The position numbers were made by a program, and so were the translations under genes. A stretch of 64,000 nt of DNA, taken from positions 229,663 to 293,662 of the forward strand of contig VTFK01000526.1 in assembly GCA_009617715.1 (NCBI GenBank), read 5' to 3'. The notes under the pieces were generated by a model. It was not told the DNA's origin, ran no database searches, and saw nothing but the letters and a program-made list of their open reading frames with translations. This stretch comes from Plectrocnemia conspersa (Eukaryota; Arthropoda; Insecta; Trichoptera; Polycentropodidae). This document shows positions 55,501 through 64,000 of this stretch, in pieces; position 1 is the first letter of the stretch; every line of letters starts with the position of its first letter.

Positions 55501-58025
55501 TCACGCGCCGGTCTTTCCGCAGGCCAAGGTTCCGCCCAGGCCAAAGACGCGATGGAAGTCAACGTCTCGTTCGAACCGGAGGCGATAGAGTCCGCGACGC
55601 CGAAGAAGCCGGTTCGGGAGCGACGGAGAGAAGCCCCGGCGGAAGCCAATCATACTTGCATCCTCTGCCAAGAGGACACGACGGTGTCAGTCGCCAACCA
55701 GCCGTTGGTGCTCGCGGGCTTCGTGCAGAGGTCCACTGTTCTCTTACAAAACAAGTGAGCCCAGTTCGGATATCGCACCCCTTATGTATATATCATAAAG
55801 GGGGGTATGTATGTATCGTCCCTCGATCCGAGCCGAAATCTATTTCAGAAACGGCGAGTTACCGCCGACTGTCGCCGTCAACTCCCCGTGTTTACCGTCT
55901 TCCGTGGGTCCCGCTCCGCACGTGTCCACTTGCGGTCACGTGATGCACGGCAGCTGCTGGCAAAAGTACTACAATAACGTCGTACACAAAGAAACCAGAA
56001 GGTTAGCGTTTCGACAGCATCCGCACTCACTCCCGTTCGATTCGTAACTCATCGTCGCTCGCGATTTCAGACCTTATCGACTTCGACAGCCGGCCGTGTT
56101 CAACGTGGACAAGCAGGAATTCCTGTGCCCGCTCTGCGATCGCCTCTCCAACACTGTGTTGCCTCTGGTGCCATCGTTGACATCTCTCAGATCTTGGAGC
56201 GATCGATCGCGGGACTCTGACTTGTCCTTCCGGGAGTGGATAGAAGGCGTTCGGATCGTGCTGAATCATAGGGTATTTTGTCTGCTTTTTTTAATACTTA
56301 TTAGTCTATAGATCTTCGATTCGATTTTACATACTTTATTTTAAATTAGACTTTCTCGAGTATTCCCGGGGAAACGAACGAGGAAGCGGGCTCCGCGCGT
56401 TGCTTTCGCTCGGGAGACCCGGCGTTCTACGAGTCTCACGTCAAAGTGGTCGTCCACGCGATCGGCGAAGGCGGCGAGAGGTTTGCCTCTGCGTTTCCCG
56501 CTGACGCGCCCGAGTTCGACGAAGACTATAGGACGTTCATACAGATGTTCGCGACGGTAGGTGGCCCGACTCGTTGGTATCGGCGCATTTCGTAGGGTGT
56601 CGCTCACCGATGTTTGTTCGCAGGCGATGAGCGAGCACGGTTCGCCGGAGAGCTCGCACGTGACTGTCGCGTGGGCGGGAGCCGCATACACGCTGTTGGT
56701 CGTCGAGACCGTCTCCGAGGCCTCATCTCGTCCGCTGCTAGGTCATCTTCCCAGTCGGCATCGCGACTGCCTCCAGGCGCTGATCAGGTGAGAGGCGAGA
56801 CCAACCGCCGAGAGTGCTCTTTGATCGTTTCTCTATTTTTCTCTCTCTCCGTTTCTGCAGGTTGATCGGCGTCCTGGGAAACGTCATTGCGAAGCGGGAC
56901 TCGGTCGGAGGTCATGCGCTGCAGCTGTTGAGTCCGTTCCTCTCCACTCAGAACCGTTGCGAATTCGGCCTGCTCGACTGGGACGCCTTTGGATACCTGG
57001 TCGCGCTGTCCATGTCGGCGCCCAGCGCCTTTGCCGGCGAGTCCGAGTCGTGTCCTGTCCCGACAGACTCGGCGCTCGGTTCGCACGTCGGTCGGCTGGC
57101 TTTCACAGTTCAGGTCGTCAAGGCGATGCTCCTCGTCGACCTGAGCGACTGCGCTTCGGAGGCTAAGATGGAGGACGGAATCTGCGGCGAGAGCGACGGG
57201 AGGTTCTTGGAACTCCTGAAGAGGATCAGGAGGAACGCGGACGCTTTGCGCTTGGACGCAGGCCTCGCATGGAGCGCGGTGAGGGGCGCCTGCAAGACGT
57301 ATCTGCGCAGCGCCTGCCTGTTTTTGCACTTCCTGGAGGACATCGAGGCCCCGCCTTCGCTCGTCGAGAGGGACGGTGATTCGTTCGAGAACATGTGCGC
57401 GTTCGCCGGCCTGCCTCGCTCTTTCGACGAGATATTCGACTCGCCCGAGATGTTCGAGTTGGCGCTGTCGTGGAGCTCGCGACCCGACGCTATCGCCTAC
57501 CTCAGCGAGGAGAACGCGGCAGCGACGCCGTTGTACAGAGAACCTCGTCCCCCTTGCAAGCTAATTGCGCTGCCTGACGACTACAGCGAGCTCATAAATG
57601 CGGCGTCGCTGTTCGCTTGTCCTAACTCAGATCGCGAGGATTCGAGGAACCCGACCATGTGCCTGGTATGCGGCAAGACGCTGTGTTCGCAAAGCTATTG
57701 CTGCCAGACGGAACTGAATAAGTCCATGGTAGGCGCGTGCACGTACCACGCCTACGCGTGCGGTGCCGGCGTGGGTGTCTTCCTGCGCGTCCGCGAATGC
57801 GAAATCCTGCTGTTGGCCGTCCCGTCCAAGGGCTGCGTGGTGCCCCCGCCCTATGTGGATCGCTACGGCGAGACGGACCAGGGCCTGCGGCGTGGTAACC
57901 CGCTGCGCCTGTGTCGCGAGACCTATGAGAAGCTGCAGATGGTGTGGCTCAACCACGGCATCCAGGAGGAGATCGCCAGGTCCATCGAGGTCCACGCCGT
58001 TACTCCCACCTGGCAGCACCTGTAA
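43552..58025 (+). CDS. Ubr1: UBR1/UBR2 N-degron E3 ubiquitin ligase, 23 exons
   Basis: Exons: 43552-43628, 43693-43844, 43926-44105, 44188-44342, 44400-44542, 44599-44937, 45006-45229, 45291-45470, 45544-45931, 46195-46371, 46441-46764, 46829-46998, 47067-47223, 52994-53160, 53229-53404, 55175-55266, 55327-55455, 55523-55754, 55849-56001, 56071-56272, 56350-56556, 56624-56787, 56861-58025. All phases agree. About 1,784 residues (human UBR1/2 about 1,750). The UBR box, which binds type 1 N-degrons, lies at about 105-188 (CRECGIDNTCVLCVDCFKL, HRHHKYKM, CCDCGD). A ClpS-like domain for hydrophobic N-termini lies at about 245-330 (FCTVLYNDETHTFEQVI). RING-H2 at about 1130-1230 has CILC, CGHVMHGSCW and CPLC. 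The C-terminal autoinhibitory domain ends in WQHL. Exon 9 has a TAG at 45825 and a second shift near 45850; the family sequence (LEWC, then VVLVKAY) continues in the other frames, so two single bases are missing. Confidence 0.95.
43861..43886. repeat. Hexamer repeat in UBR intron 2
   Basis: Four consecutive GATGGC units plus a partial one within the 81-base intron. Confidence 0.85.
45811..45855 (+). other. Ubr1: Two one-base frame breaks in UBR exon 9
   Basis: The exon frame reaches TAG at 45825-45827. One frame over, the sequence reads LEWCGTDRK (a family motif), and one more frame over, from about 45850, VVLVKAYRAALRQL leads correctly into the phase of the next exon. One base is missing at the TT of GGCTTAG and one at the G after AAA. 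All 22 other exons are intact. Confidence 0.85.
47650..48379. repeat. Intronic duplication, copy A
   Basis: Collinear with 49868-50403. Shared blocks include CTTCGTATCG, CGGTGACAGGCTTTTGGATG, AAGTATATGCATTTTTTTTG, GTGAATGATGATGATATATA and ACATAATATAGGTGTTTATA-type sequence. Copy A is about 195 bases longer, mostly through many small insertions. Confidence 0.85.
48377..48726 (+). other. Unexplained open coding-like segment
   Basis: GC content rises after the end of copy A. An ATG near 48371 opens 36 codons (MRIVLKFEDKSLWMPGILEK...) ending near 48480. A second frame, open from 48496 to TAG at 48724, reads GRFDLIGFTQNDAFQDNILY, then HMANHGVIQSIEVKENS and PVKKLIEEPQKTFIPLV. The composition looks like real protein. 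It is on the same strand as UBR but has no good splice sites. It may be a fragment of an unrecognised transposon protein or a captured exon. Confidence 0.35.
49643..50118 (+). mobile_element. Short hAT element with transposase N-terminal remnant
   Basis: The left end TAGTGTTTCCCAAAGTGTGG is mirrored by TTTGGGAAACTG at the right end. The flanks GCTTAGAG and GTTTAGAA agree at 6 of 8 bases as a decayed target duplication. Inside, LCYENLINESMKPSKLKRHL followed by HNQYKDKPIDFF is the BED-type zinc-finger region of ZBED5-like hAT transposases. The rest of the transposase is deleted. The right half overlaps duplication copy B. Confidence 0.8.
49868..50403. repeat. Intronic duplication, copy B
   Basis: The second copy of 47650-48379. 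It keeps recognisable hAT right-end sequence (GGGGTACACAGATGTCGAAA, GTTTGGGAAACTG) that is altered in copy A. Differences from copy A are mostly short deletions, many at runs or doubled bases. Confidence 0.85.
51060..52770 (+). pseudogene. Decayed hAT element with ATCGAT-rich subterminal repeats
   Basis: Both ends (51060-51230 and 52560-52770) are packed with degenerate ATCGATAA/GAACGATAAT motifs. Inside, fragments on the plus strand end in the hAT dimerisation domain: FPLLAAEARKWPEK (about 51820-51870), then NGFLFARGNLVTSQSIRFDP and SNVEKILYIQLN (to about 51972), where the family has ERVFSxAGNIVTxxRxRLxPxNVExLLFLxxN. Upstream frames (LTQLRKELSLNFRQMERVLP at about 51423) fit the preceding linker. 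Frame breaks and stops make it inactive. Confidence 0.65.
53405..55174 (+). other. UBR intron 15, nearly all one Tc1-like element
   Basis: 1,770 bases, of which 1,613 are the Tc1-like element. Without it the intron would be about 155 bases, closer to its neighbours. Confidence 0.85.
53532..55144 (-). mobile_element. Full-length Tc1-like transposon with dead transposase
   Basis: Terminal repeats CAGCTGTGGCCAATTGAAAG (53532) and its inverse ending at 55144 are flanked by TA duplications (53530-53531 and 55145-55146). The transposase runs on the minus strand from about 54957 (MERSKQMSITIKSKIIAYLE). RLEWAKANHH (about 54560), FSDESKFNLFGA (first catalytic Asp region) and VIWGCMTAYGLCSVNFVQGN with MNAKIYKMV follow. 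Many stops and frame changes show that it is inactive, though the ends are intact. Confidence 0.93.
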
Positions 58026-58488
58026 TTTTGCCCCCTCGGCCGCTGTACATAACTCTGTAATTACTATATACGTTTAGTTCGTAACCGTTTACGCATGCAG
58101 AATTTATCCGAGCGTCTTTGACTATTATCATTGCATAAATTATTACCAGCCGACTAACGATCTGTATATATTGCAATTTATATTTCAAAATTATAGAATG
58201 TTTCATAAAACGATAGCACCGGAAGTTTCATTTTTTCCCATCTTAATTATACAAAGGGAAGACACTCGATCTGAAACGAATCGAGAATTACTAGCGCCTA
58301 CGTCTCGAAAAGAAAGAGCGCGTAGTGCGTACGACAAAGAATGTTATATTTTTGTAAAACTTGCAATACCGAACCGGCTATGTGAGCGGGTGAAAAATTA
58401 CCATACGTTAAAAAATATGAACCATTTCCGAATACGGAAGGTGTGAAATTATCTTATATAGAAATGTAAGAAAAAAAATATTTTATCG

Positions 58489-58494
58489 AATAAA
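58489..58494 (+). terminator. Ubr1: Candidate poly(A) signal of UBR
   Basis: AATAAA 464 bases past the stop, followed closely by a second AATAAA. No earlier canonical hexamer was noticed. Confidence 0.5.
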
Positions 58495-59729
58495 AATAAA
58501 ATTGAATTTGGTAGATATGATTTAATTTCTTTAAAATCCGATACTTCGGTGCGGAAGCGGACCTCGTTGTCGTTCGCTATTTATCTTATAAGAATTGTTT
58601 TGCGTAACGACTTATTTAAACAGCTGGAGAATTGACAATGCTGTCGTGTTCTTGTAGTGCTAATAGACACTGACTCTCCGTGTTCGGGTCCACTTGATAG
58701 GTGCGTTTGCAAGTGACACAATCAGCCCGGAATATACGATCGGCACGTACGTTCGTATAACGCCGATTTAAATATTAAACTTGATATTTGCGAGTCACAA
58801 ATACATACGAAGATTAGTTTTATTTAGTTTTTAACGATTTTTAAATAGTTTTTTAAAAATGTTAAGGTAAATATATAAAAGTTTCTTTTGTTTTACGTAA
58901 TTTAAAAAACATACAGCAACTCACCAAATTTATCACTATTGTATTTCAAAATAGTTATATTATTTTGGTGATATATTTTCAAACAGTATGAAGAACTATT
59001 TTCTTATTTTCTGACTCGAGTTAATAATTCTTTATTAAATTATTAATAGTACCTGTAATTTTAACAGTAATAAATCTAGTTAATTTTTAATATTAGAGAA
59101 TTAACTGAATAGTCAATTTTTAAGACATTATTCCCAAAAAGGGGAAAATATTGTAAAATAATGTGAGGGCCCATTTATATATATTTATTTATTTAGGTTT
59201 TATTATGGCCAAAAGTTGGCGGCACTCTGGTAACACTGACGTGGCGTAGGCTAATTATCTTGACGATTTTGACTGGCTCGTACGGCCAGTGCGACTTCGT
59301 ACACTGTTCATACATTTTTATATATCAAGCATGTAACTATAATATATCTAAATAAAACAGTACTGCAGCGGCTCAATCTGTTGAATTGCCATCCGTCTCA
59401 AAAAAAAAATGTATATGATGTTATTTTATTAAAAAAATGCTTTCAATCTGTTGTGTTACCTGCAACCAATTAAAATAATGGCTCAGGTGGTATATTCGAT
59501 ATTGGAAATTTAACTTTACCATCCAAATAACATATTTCAGGTACTTCATTTTTTAATTTTAATGATTTGCAATGTGTGTAAACTATTCATACTTTCAACA
59601 ACAACAACAACTGGACTCAAGCTATATTAAATTTCAGAATTATATTGAAATGAAAATACCAATTGATGCAAACGATTCATTTGCGTTCGTAATCGATCAT
59701 TTTCACGTTCTTCATTTCGATCAGGATAT
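58495..59729. other. Intergenic stretch downstream of UBR
   Basis: AT-rich. A GC-richer, LTR-like segment at about 59195-59400 contains AATAAAACAGTACTGCAGCG, which resembles, inverted, 32800-32835. No gene recognised. Confidence 0.4.
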
Positions 59730-62700
59730 AACAACTATATGGCAAGGGCATAAAAGCTCGTATGGGGTCCGATCAATTTACCATAAAACTTGTTTTTAAG
59801 AAAAAAAAAAATTTAAATGCAGATTAGGGTTCTTAACACTTTTCGCATACGACATTTTTCAGTAGGATTTAATTTCACGAAGTTTTGACACTTTTACTTT
59901 TTGCAATGGCCGCCAAATGGTAAAAAAAATATATTATTTTTTCGTACAGAATATATAACGGTTGCTCAATAATCCTAAACGATACTAAAAAAATAGTTTT
60001 AAATCTTCAAATCAAATCAATTCTCAAAATGGCTCGTATGGGGGGTCATATCGAACTGATACATCGCTTGTCTTGAAGCAAAAAACTATTTTTGTATTTT
60101 GTTTAGATAAAGTTTAGACTTTTAAACGTTTCATATATAACGATATTTAAGTTAAAATTTAAATTTTGCAAAAAAATGACACATTGGATTTTGATAGCGA
60201 ACATATACAGGTTGCTTAAGAAATCTACATGGTCACCAAAATTCAACTTTAAATCTGTATAAATAAGCTAACACTGACCTTAACAATATTGCAAGTCTTA
60301 TAAGCGTATGTATGGTGGGTCGATCGACTCATAACACTAAACGTGTTTTAAAAAAAAACCTTCTTTTCATTATTTTTAAATTTTTCTTAACTGTATCGTA
60401 AGTATATTCGAAAGCTTTATTTTTGTTAAGAAATTGCAGTCAATATCTTGAATAGAAACCAAATACCCACAAATAGTCAAACAAATAGTTACACACAAAA
60501 GGGCAATTGTCTCATTGTTGATGACCGTGACCAAAAACGTTCAAGCATTAACAATGAGACAAAAATCATGGCACAAGAGGGATTTCTTTTGACCACATAA
60601 CACGGGTCGTTAAGAGAATCCCTTTTGTGACTTAACGGTACGGACGCGATTAATCATCATAACAGCAAACCCTTTCCGTAGAATTCAAAAGTCTGGACAA
60701 GCAAAAAATCGCTTCGTAGAATCCGATTTCTCGAATTCTACGAAGCGACCCCAGCGATTGGCTAGTAGATCGACGACACCGACGAGGAGTGGGCTGACTG
60801 TCAAGATGGCCCTGCAAAATACTCCTGACACTCGCGGCACGCAGCCACAGAGCCCTTAAACATCATCAACTGCACACCATCAGCCCAAAACACGTCACGC
60901 CGCAATCGTCCATAGTCAAAATTGTAAATATAACTTTATAAAAAATCTAATAGGATTCACCGAAGAGTCTCAGTATCCGCGAGGTCAATAACCCCTAGGG
61001 CTACGCCCCCTAATCTTTATTTTTTTATTTTTTTTAAACAGTATCATAAGTATAATCGAAAGTTCTATTTTATAACAACAATTCAGGTCTATATCTTTTA
61101 AAGGAACCAAATACTAGCGTTAACTATATGCCAAGTTGCATAAAAGCTCGTATGGGGGCCCAGTCAATATACTATAAGACTCGTTTTACTTAAAAAAAAA
61201 AAATTTAAATGCAAATTAAGCTTCTGAACACTTTTTGTTTACGACATTTTTCAATAGGATTTCATTTTGCATGTTGTGACAATTTAATTATTATATTGGC
61301 CGCCATTTTGTAAAAAATAAATATATTTTTTTTATACAAAACGTATAGGAGATGCTCAGCAGTTCTATACTATACTAAAAATATAACTTTGAATCTTTAA
61401 AACCAAGCAGTTAACTATTCTGAAAGTCTCAAATAGCTAGTATGGGGGGGTCCGATCGAACTGATACATCGCTTGTTTCGAAGCAAAAAACTATTTTTTT
61501 TATATTTTATTTTGATGTATTTTAGGCTTCTAAACCTTTCATGTAAAGAAAACTTTTTGTAAAATTTAAAACAACTGAGTTATAAGTAATTTAATTTTTT
61601 ATACTTGTCGCAATTTTGCAAAAATTGACAAAATGGATTTTGCTAACAAACATACACAGGATGCTTAAGAATTCTATACTGTCACAAAAATTAAAATTCA
61701 AATATGTATAAATAAGCTCACACTGACCTAAACTATATTGAAAATCTTATGAGCGTATGTATGGTGGGTCGATCGACTCATCACACTAAACGTGTTTTGA
61801 AGAAAAAATACTTTTATTTTTTATTTTTTAATTTTTTTCTATAGTATCGTAAGTATATAGTCGAAAGCTCTATTTTGTATAAAAAATTCAAGTCAATTTC
61901 TTAAATAGAAACCTCATACGAGCGATAACTATATGCAGAGTCGCATAAAAGCTCGTTCGAGGTCTCGGTCAATATATGGTAAGACTCGGTTTTTATGAAA
62001 AAAAAAATAAATAAAAATTGTTTTTAATTGCAAATTTAGTTTCTTAACACTTTTTGAATACGGAATTTTTAAGTAAGATTTTATTTTGCAAAGTTATGAT
62101 ACTTGGAATTTTTACATTAGCCGCCATTTTGCAAAAAAATTTTATATATATTTTTAATACATAAATATATAGGGGGTGCAAGGTAGCTATTTGCGATACT
62201 AAAAATTAAGATTTTAATCTTTAAAACCAAGCAGTTAAGAGCGTTAACTCTTCTGAAAGTCTCAAAATGGCTAGTATGGGGGGGTACGATCGAATTGATA
62301 CATCGCTTGTTTTGAAGCAAAAATCTATATTTTTTATATTTTATTTTAATGTATTTTAGGCTTCTCAACGTTTCATGTTAAGCGAACTTTTTGTTAAAAT
62401 TTACCACTACTGAGTTATGAGTGATTGAATTTTTGTACTTGTCGCCATTTTAGAAAAAATTTGACACAATGGATTTTGCTAACAAATATACACAGGATGC
62501 TTAAGAATTCTATATTGTCACAAAAATTTAAATTTAAATATGTATAAATAAGCTCACACTGACCTTAACTATATTGCAATTCTTATGAGCGTATGTATGG
62601 TGGGTCGATCGACTCATAACACTAATCGTGTTTTGAAAAAAAAAACCTTCTTTTCATTATTTTTAAATTTTTCTTAACTGTATCGTAAGCATATTCGAAA

Positions 62701-63393
62701 GCTTTATTTTTGTTAAAAAATTGCAGTCAATATCTTGAATAGGAACCAAATACGAGCGTTAACTGTATGCAGAGTCGCATATAAGCTCGTTTGGGGTCCC
62801 TGTCAATATACCAAAAAACTTGGTTTTTATCAAAAAAAAAAAAAAAAAAAATTAATTTTAAATGCAAATTAAGTTTCTAAACACTTTTCGAATACGACAT
62901 TTATCAGTAGGATTTTATTTTGCAAAGTAATGACACTTTGAATTTTTACATTAGCCGCCATTTTGAGAAAAAATTTTATATATTTTTTTAATACGTAGCG
63001 TATAGGGGGCGCGGGATAGTTCTATGCGATACTAAAAATTTAATTTTAAATCTTGAAAACCGAGCAGTTAAGAGCGTTAAATCTTCCGAAAGTCTTAAAA
63101 TGGCTAGTATGAGGGTAATATCGCACTGATACAACGCTTGTTTTGAAGCAAAAATCTATATTTTTTATATTTTATTTTGATGTATTTTAGGCTTTTTAAC
63201 GTTTCATATATAGCAAACTTTTTGTTATAATTTAACACTACTAAGTTATAAGTGATTAAATTTTTGTACTTGTCGCTATTTTGCAAAAAATTGACAAAAT
63301 AGATTTTGCTAACAAACATACACAGGATGCTTAAGAATTCTATACTGTCACAAAAATTAAAATTCAAATATGTATAAATAAGCTCACACTGAC
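59730..63393. repeat. Tandem array of about 0.83-kb units (roughly four copies)
   Basis: Each unit carries in the same order GCATAAAAGCTCGT, GCCGCCATTTT, a CGATCGAACTGATACATCGC-like block, CACACTGACCTTAACTATAT and GCGTATGTATGGTGGGTCGA. The last motif recurs at about 60305, 61750 and 62588, and the GCCGCCATTT motif at about 59907, 61300, 62112 and 62955. Spacing is about 810-840 bases, except the first interval (about 1,400), which contains the insertion at 60472-61028. The last unit is cut inside CACACTGAC by the LTR at 63394. Open frames here are shadows of the array. Confidence 0.88.
60472..61028. mobile_element. Hairpin-rich insertion in the tandem array
   Basis: About 557 bases of different, GC-richer sequence replace the expected unit sequence after ACCAAATAC. 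After it the array resumes about 100 bases upstream, duplicating that stretch. It holds inverted pairs at 60509-60519/60550-60560 (GTCTCATTGTT) and 60710-60722/60735-60747 (CGCTTCGTAGAAT). No coding domain is recognised, so the class is unknown. Confidence 0.6.
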
Positions 63394-63646
63394 TGTTGCG
63401 ACCTCTCCCCTTTGGAGATGGCCGTCTTTTCTTCTCGAAGGACCACCGTCTTTCGACGGAATTAAACGCCTCTAACCATAGAAATGCTTTATTATCAGAG
63501 TTTACATTCTCAGAATCCTTGCTGACGCACGACCACACGCCGTGACAGCTGAGGCGCCTTCAGGTTATTTATACACAAAAAACCACGCACGGCCATAACA
63601 CACTTTTATTCGGCCATGCATAAATATATGTAAAATTGTCAGAACA
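63394..63646 (-). mobile_element. 3' LTR of an LTR retrotransposon, minus strand
   Basis: A 253-base segment bounded by TGTT...AACA contains, on the minus strand, TGTATAAATAACC (a TATA-like box) and AATAAAGCATTT (a poly(A) signal), the normal LTR order. Directly beyond lies a pyrimidine run (63647-63658, TTCTCCCCCCTT) whose complement is a purine-rich polypurine tract. The element therefore reads right to left and its body continues past the window. Confidence 0.8.
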
Positions 63647-64000
63647 TTCTCCCCCCTTGAAGGAACGTACATACTTTGAACAAGGGAGAAGTATTGTTCT
63701 TTCAAAACACTAGTTGAACAAACTTATTGAAAAACAGTTGACTGAACGCAATTATATTAACTATTAAAAAAGGTTCGCCACTCAGCTAAATACAAACTCT
63801 GCCACATAGGCGCAGAAATTATAACACATGAGTATTTCCAACCGAAAAACAATACCAAAGTATATACAACAAAAATTATAATACACAAGTATACAGAACA
63901 GATAACACGTACACACATTGTAACATATGAACATTGCAAAAACTTATGTTTGGAACACTTTTTCCTCCCTACACTTCAAGTAGCTTTGTATCTTATTTTG
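63647..64000 (-). mobile_element. Internal 3' part of the LTR retrotransposon (truncated by window end)
   Basis: Begins with the polypurine tract complement and is AT-rich with no recognisable coding domain in these 354 bases. It is likely the untranslated 3' part of the element. Confidence 0.55.

Noticed and set aside
59730..63393. Possible CRISPR-like or rDNA spacer array
   Set aside because: Units are about 0.83 kb and highly AT-rich, with no short repeat-spacer pattern and no rRNA sequence.
62117..63538. Minus-strand frames of 83 and 144 codons sharing YIKIKYKKYRFLLQNKR
   Set aside because: They recur only because the tandem array recurs, and the longer one runs into the LTR. There is no sign of coding constraint.

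Overview
The window looks like an arthropod, most likely insect, nuclear genome. It has spliceosomal genes with GT-AG introns often only 55-75 bp long, GC-rich exons set in very AT-rich DNA, and a dense load of decayed Tc1/mariner, hAT, pogo-like, LINE and LTR elements. I see no prokaryotic features, CRISPR array, tRNA or rRNA. Exon models were read by hand from splice signals and reading phase. No database search was run, so species and orthology calls rest on recognising protein families.

Layout. 1-9 kb: gene-poor and AT-rich. It holds a possible minus-strand 3' terminal exon (594-760), a microsatellite block containing a 100-bp palindrome with hammerhead-ribozyme-like cores (2575-2795), and LINE and hAT remnants. 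9-15 kb: two small plus-strand genes. Gene 1 (9541-13814) encodes a secreted protein with an Asp-rich tail; gene 2 (14736-15190, 5' end uncertain) is unrecognised. 15-29 kb: repeats, hairpins, two orphan TATA promoters and TE fossils. 29-34 kb: gene 3 (29106-33587, 5' end not found), whose introns hold a TIR element containing a LINE fragment, a second LINE fragment and an LTR-like remnant. 36-37.5 kb: a LYAR-type nucleolar zinc-finger gene. 38.8-40.9 kb: hAT and pogo-like MITEs with target-site duplications. 41.1-42.06 kb, minus strand: a SUPT3H/Spt3 (SAGA) coding region without introns and with internal frame breaks. 43.5-58.0 kb: a 23-exon UBR1/UBR2 N-degron E3 ligase of about 1,784 residues, with two one-base frame breaks in exon 9 and two introns swollen by transposons. 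59.7-63.4 kb: a tandem array of roughly 0.83-kb units, ended by an LTR retrotransposon running off the window.

The three recognised genes are housekeeping: LYAR in nucleolar growth and ribosome biogenesis, SUPT3H in SAGA transcription co-activation, UBR1/2 in protein turnover. Nothing suggests that they work as one pathway. Genes 1-3 lie on one strand within 25 kb and may be a local group of small, probably secreted proteins, but I could not show that they are related.

The strongest oddities are the paired hammerhead-like cores, three one-base frame breaks in SUPT3H whose net effect keeps the frame open, two more in UBR, and an internal duplication whose copies differ mainly by small indels. 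The last two groups may point to consensus errors in this assembly rather than biology.
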